Positions 63,949 to 64,000 of a stretch of 64,000 nucleotides of DNA are shown here, piece by piece. Position numbers and translations under genes: made by a program. The stretch spans positions 1,448,584-1,512,583 of the forward strand of contig CP133159.1 in assembly GCA_030913385.1 (NCBI GenBank), read 5' to 3'. How positions within the stretch are numbered: position 1 is the stretch's first letter; each line of letters begins with the position of its first letter. This stretch comes from Cytophagaceae bacterium ABcell3 (GTDB lineage: Bacteria > Bacteroidota > Bacteroidia > Cytophagales > Cytophagaceae). The notes beneath the pieces were generated by a model, which searched no databases, had not been told where the DNA came from, and saw only the letters and a program-made list of their open reading frames with translations.

Positions 63949-64000
63949 ATGAAAAAAAGTATTCTTGTATTGTTTCTTGCGGCTTCTGTTGGTGTATTTT
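63949..64000 (+). CDS. start of a secreted protein gene (cut by window end)
   Basis: The frame opens with ATG 12 bases after the dehydrogenase stop and encodes KKSILVLFLAASVGVF, a signal peptide, to the last base. The rest is outside the window, so the product is unknown. It is probably the next member of the nusB unit. Confidence 0.6.
   Translation, partial: MKKSILVLFLAASVGVF

Noticed and set aside
1-64000. tRNA, rRNA, CRISPR arrays, defence or secretion islands
   Set aside because: Read through for conserved tRNA arm sequences, regularly spaced repeats and clustered accessory genes; nothing convincing was seen. A tRNA or covariance-model scan would settle the RNA part.

Overview
The window is a low-GC chromosomal stretch from a Bacteroidota bacterium, most likely of the Cytophagales group. 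The evidence is the gliding lipoprotein GldH next to a PSP1/RicT protein, a long NusB, Bacteroidetes-type promoters (TTTG, about 20 bases, TAnnTTTG), mostly weak ribosome binding sites, and transposase types common in this phylum. Nearly everything is housekeeping. I saw no rRNA, tRNA, CRISPR array, prophage or defence island. The first gene (NhaC-type antiporter) and the last (a secreted protein at 63949) are cut by the window edges.

Layout. 1-9 kb: antiporter end, thioesterase / phenylalanine hydroxylase / MeaB, a secreted redoxin, thioredoxin and DnaE. 9-13 kb: lipid kinase, outer-membrane barrel, RsmG and an ECF sigma factor. 13-15 kb: an intact ISL3-type insertion sequence. 15-18 kb: glycosyltransferase, Tgt and an LptF/LptG permease. 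19-25 kb: PyrR-PyrB, cystathionine beta-synthase, Cmk-IspH-DUF502. 25-30 kb: the two methylmalonyl-CoA mutase subunits and DnaA. 30-39 kb: HtrA, a GH3-type enzyme, Dxr-RseP-LysM protein, YiaA-like protein. 39-50 kb: DUF5872-like protein, lipoprotein, ZIP transporter, methyltransferase, RuvB, QueG, AroC with a dicarboxylate symporter, NifU-like protein and an AI-2E-type permease. 50-57 kb: GldH, RicT, PurD and a recQ gene split by an IS. 57-64 kb: arabinose-5-phosphate isomerase, mannose-1-phosphate guanylyltransferase, ABC exporter, NusB, YtxH protein and an isocitrate-dehydrogenase-family enzyme.

Shared pathways are scattered. MeaB lies about 22 kb from the mutase it protects. Tgt and QueG (queuosine) are 27 kb apart. 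IspH and Dxr (non-mevalonate isoprenoids) are in different operons. KdsD, the LptF-type permease and the MsbA-like exporter all serve the outer membrane.

The most interesting material is mobile DNA and unusual residues. (1) An IS of 1648 bp interrupts recQ with a 6-bp target duplication. (2) Two 210-255 bp non-autonomous elements share that IS's termini. (3) A separate short repeat with AACCTGAA...TTCAGGTT ends occurs three or four times. (4) A complete ISL3-type element has an 8-bp target duplication and a probable -1 frameshift site. (5) The phenylalanine hydroxylase has Gln in place of the iron-ligand Glu. (6) Tgt lacks all four usual zinc ligands. (7) Two small unlisted proteins, one a 49-residue lipoprotein, can be read in intergenic DNA. 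I did not find a clearly new multi-gene system.
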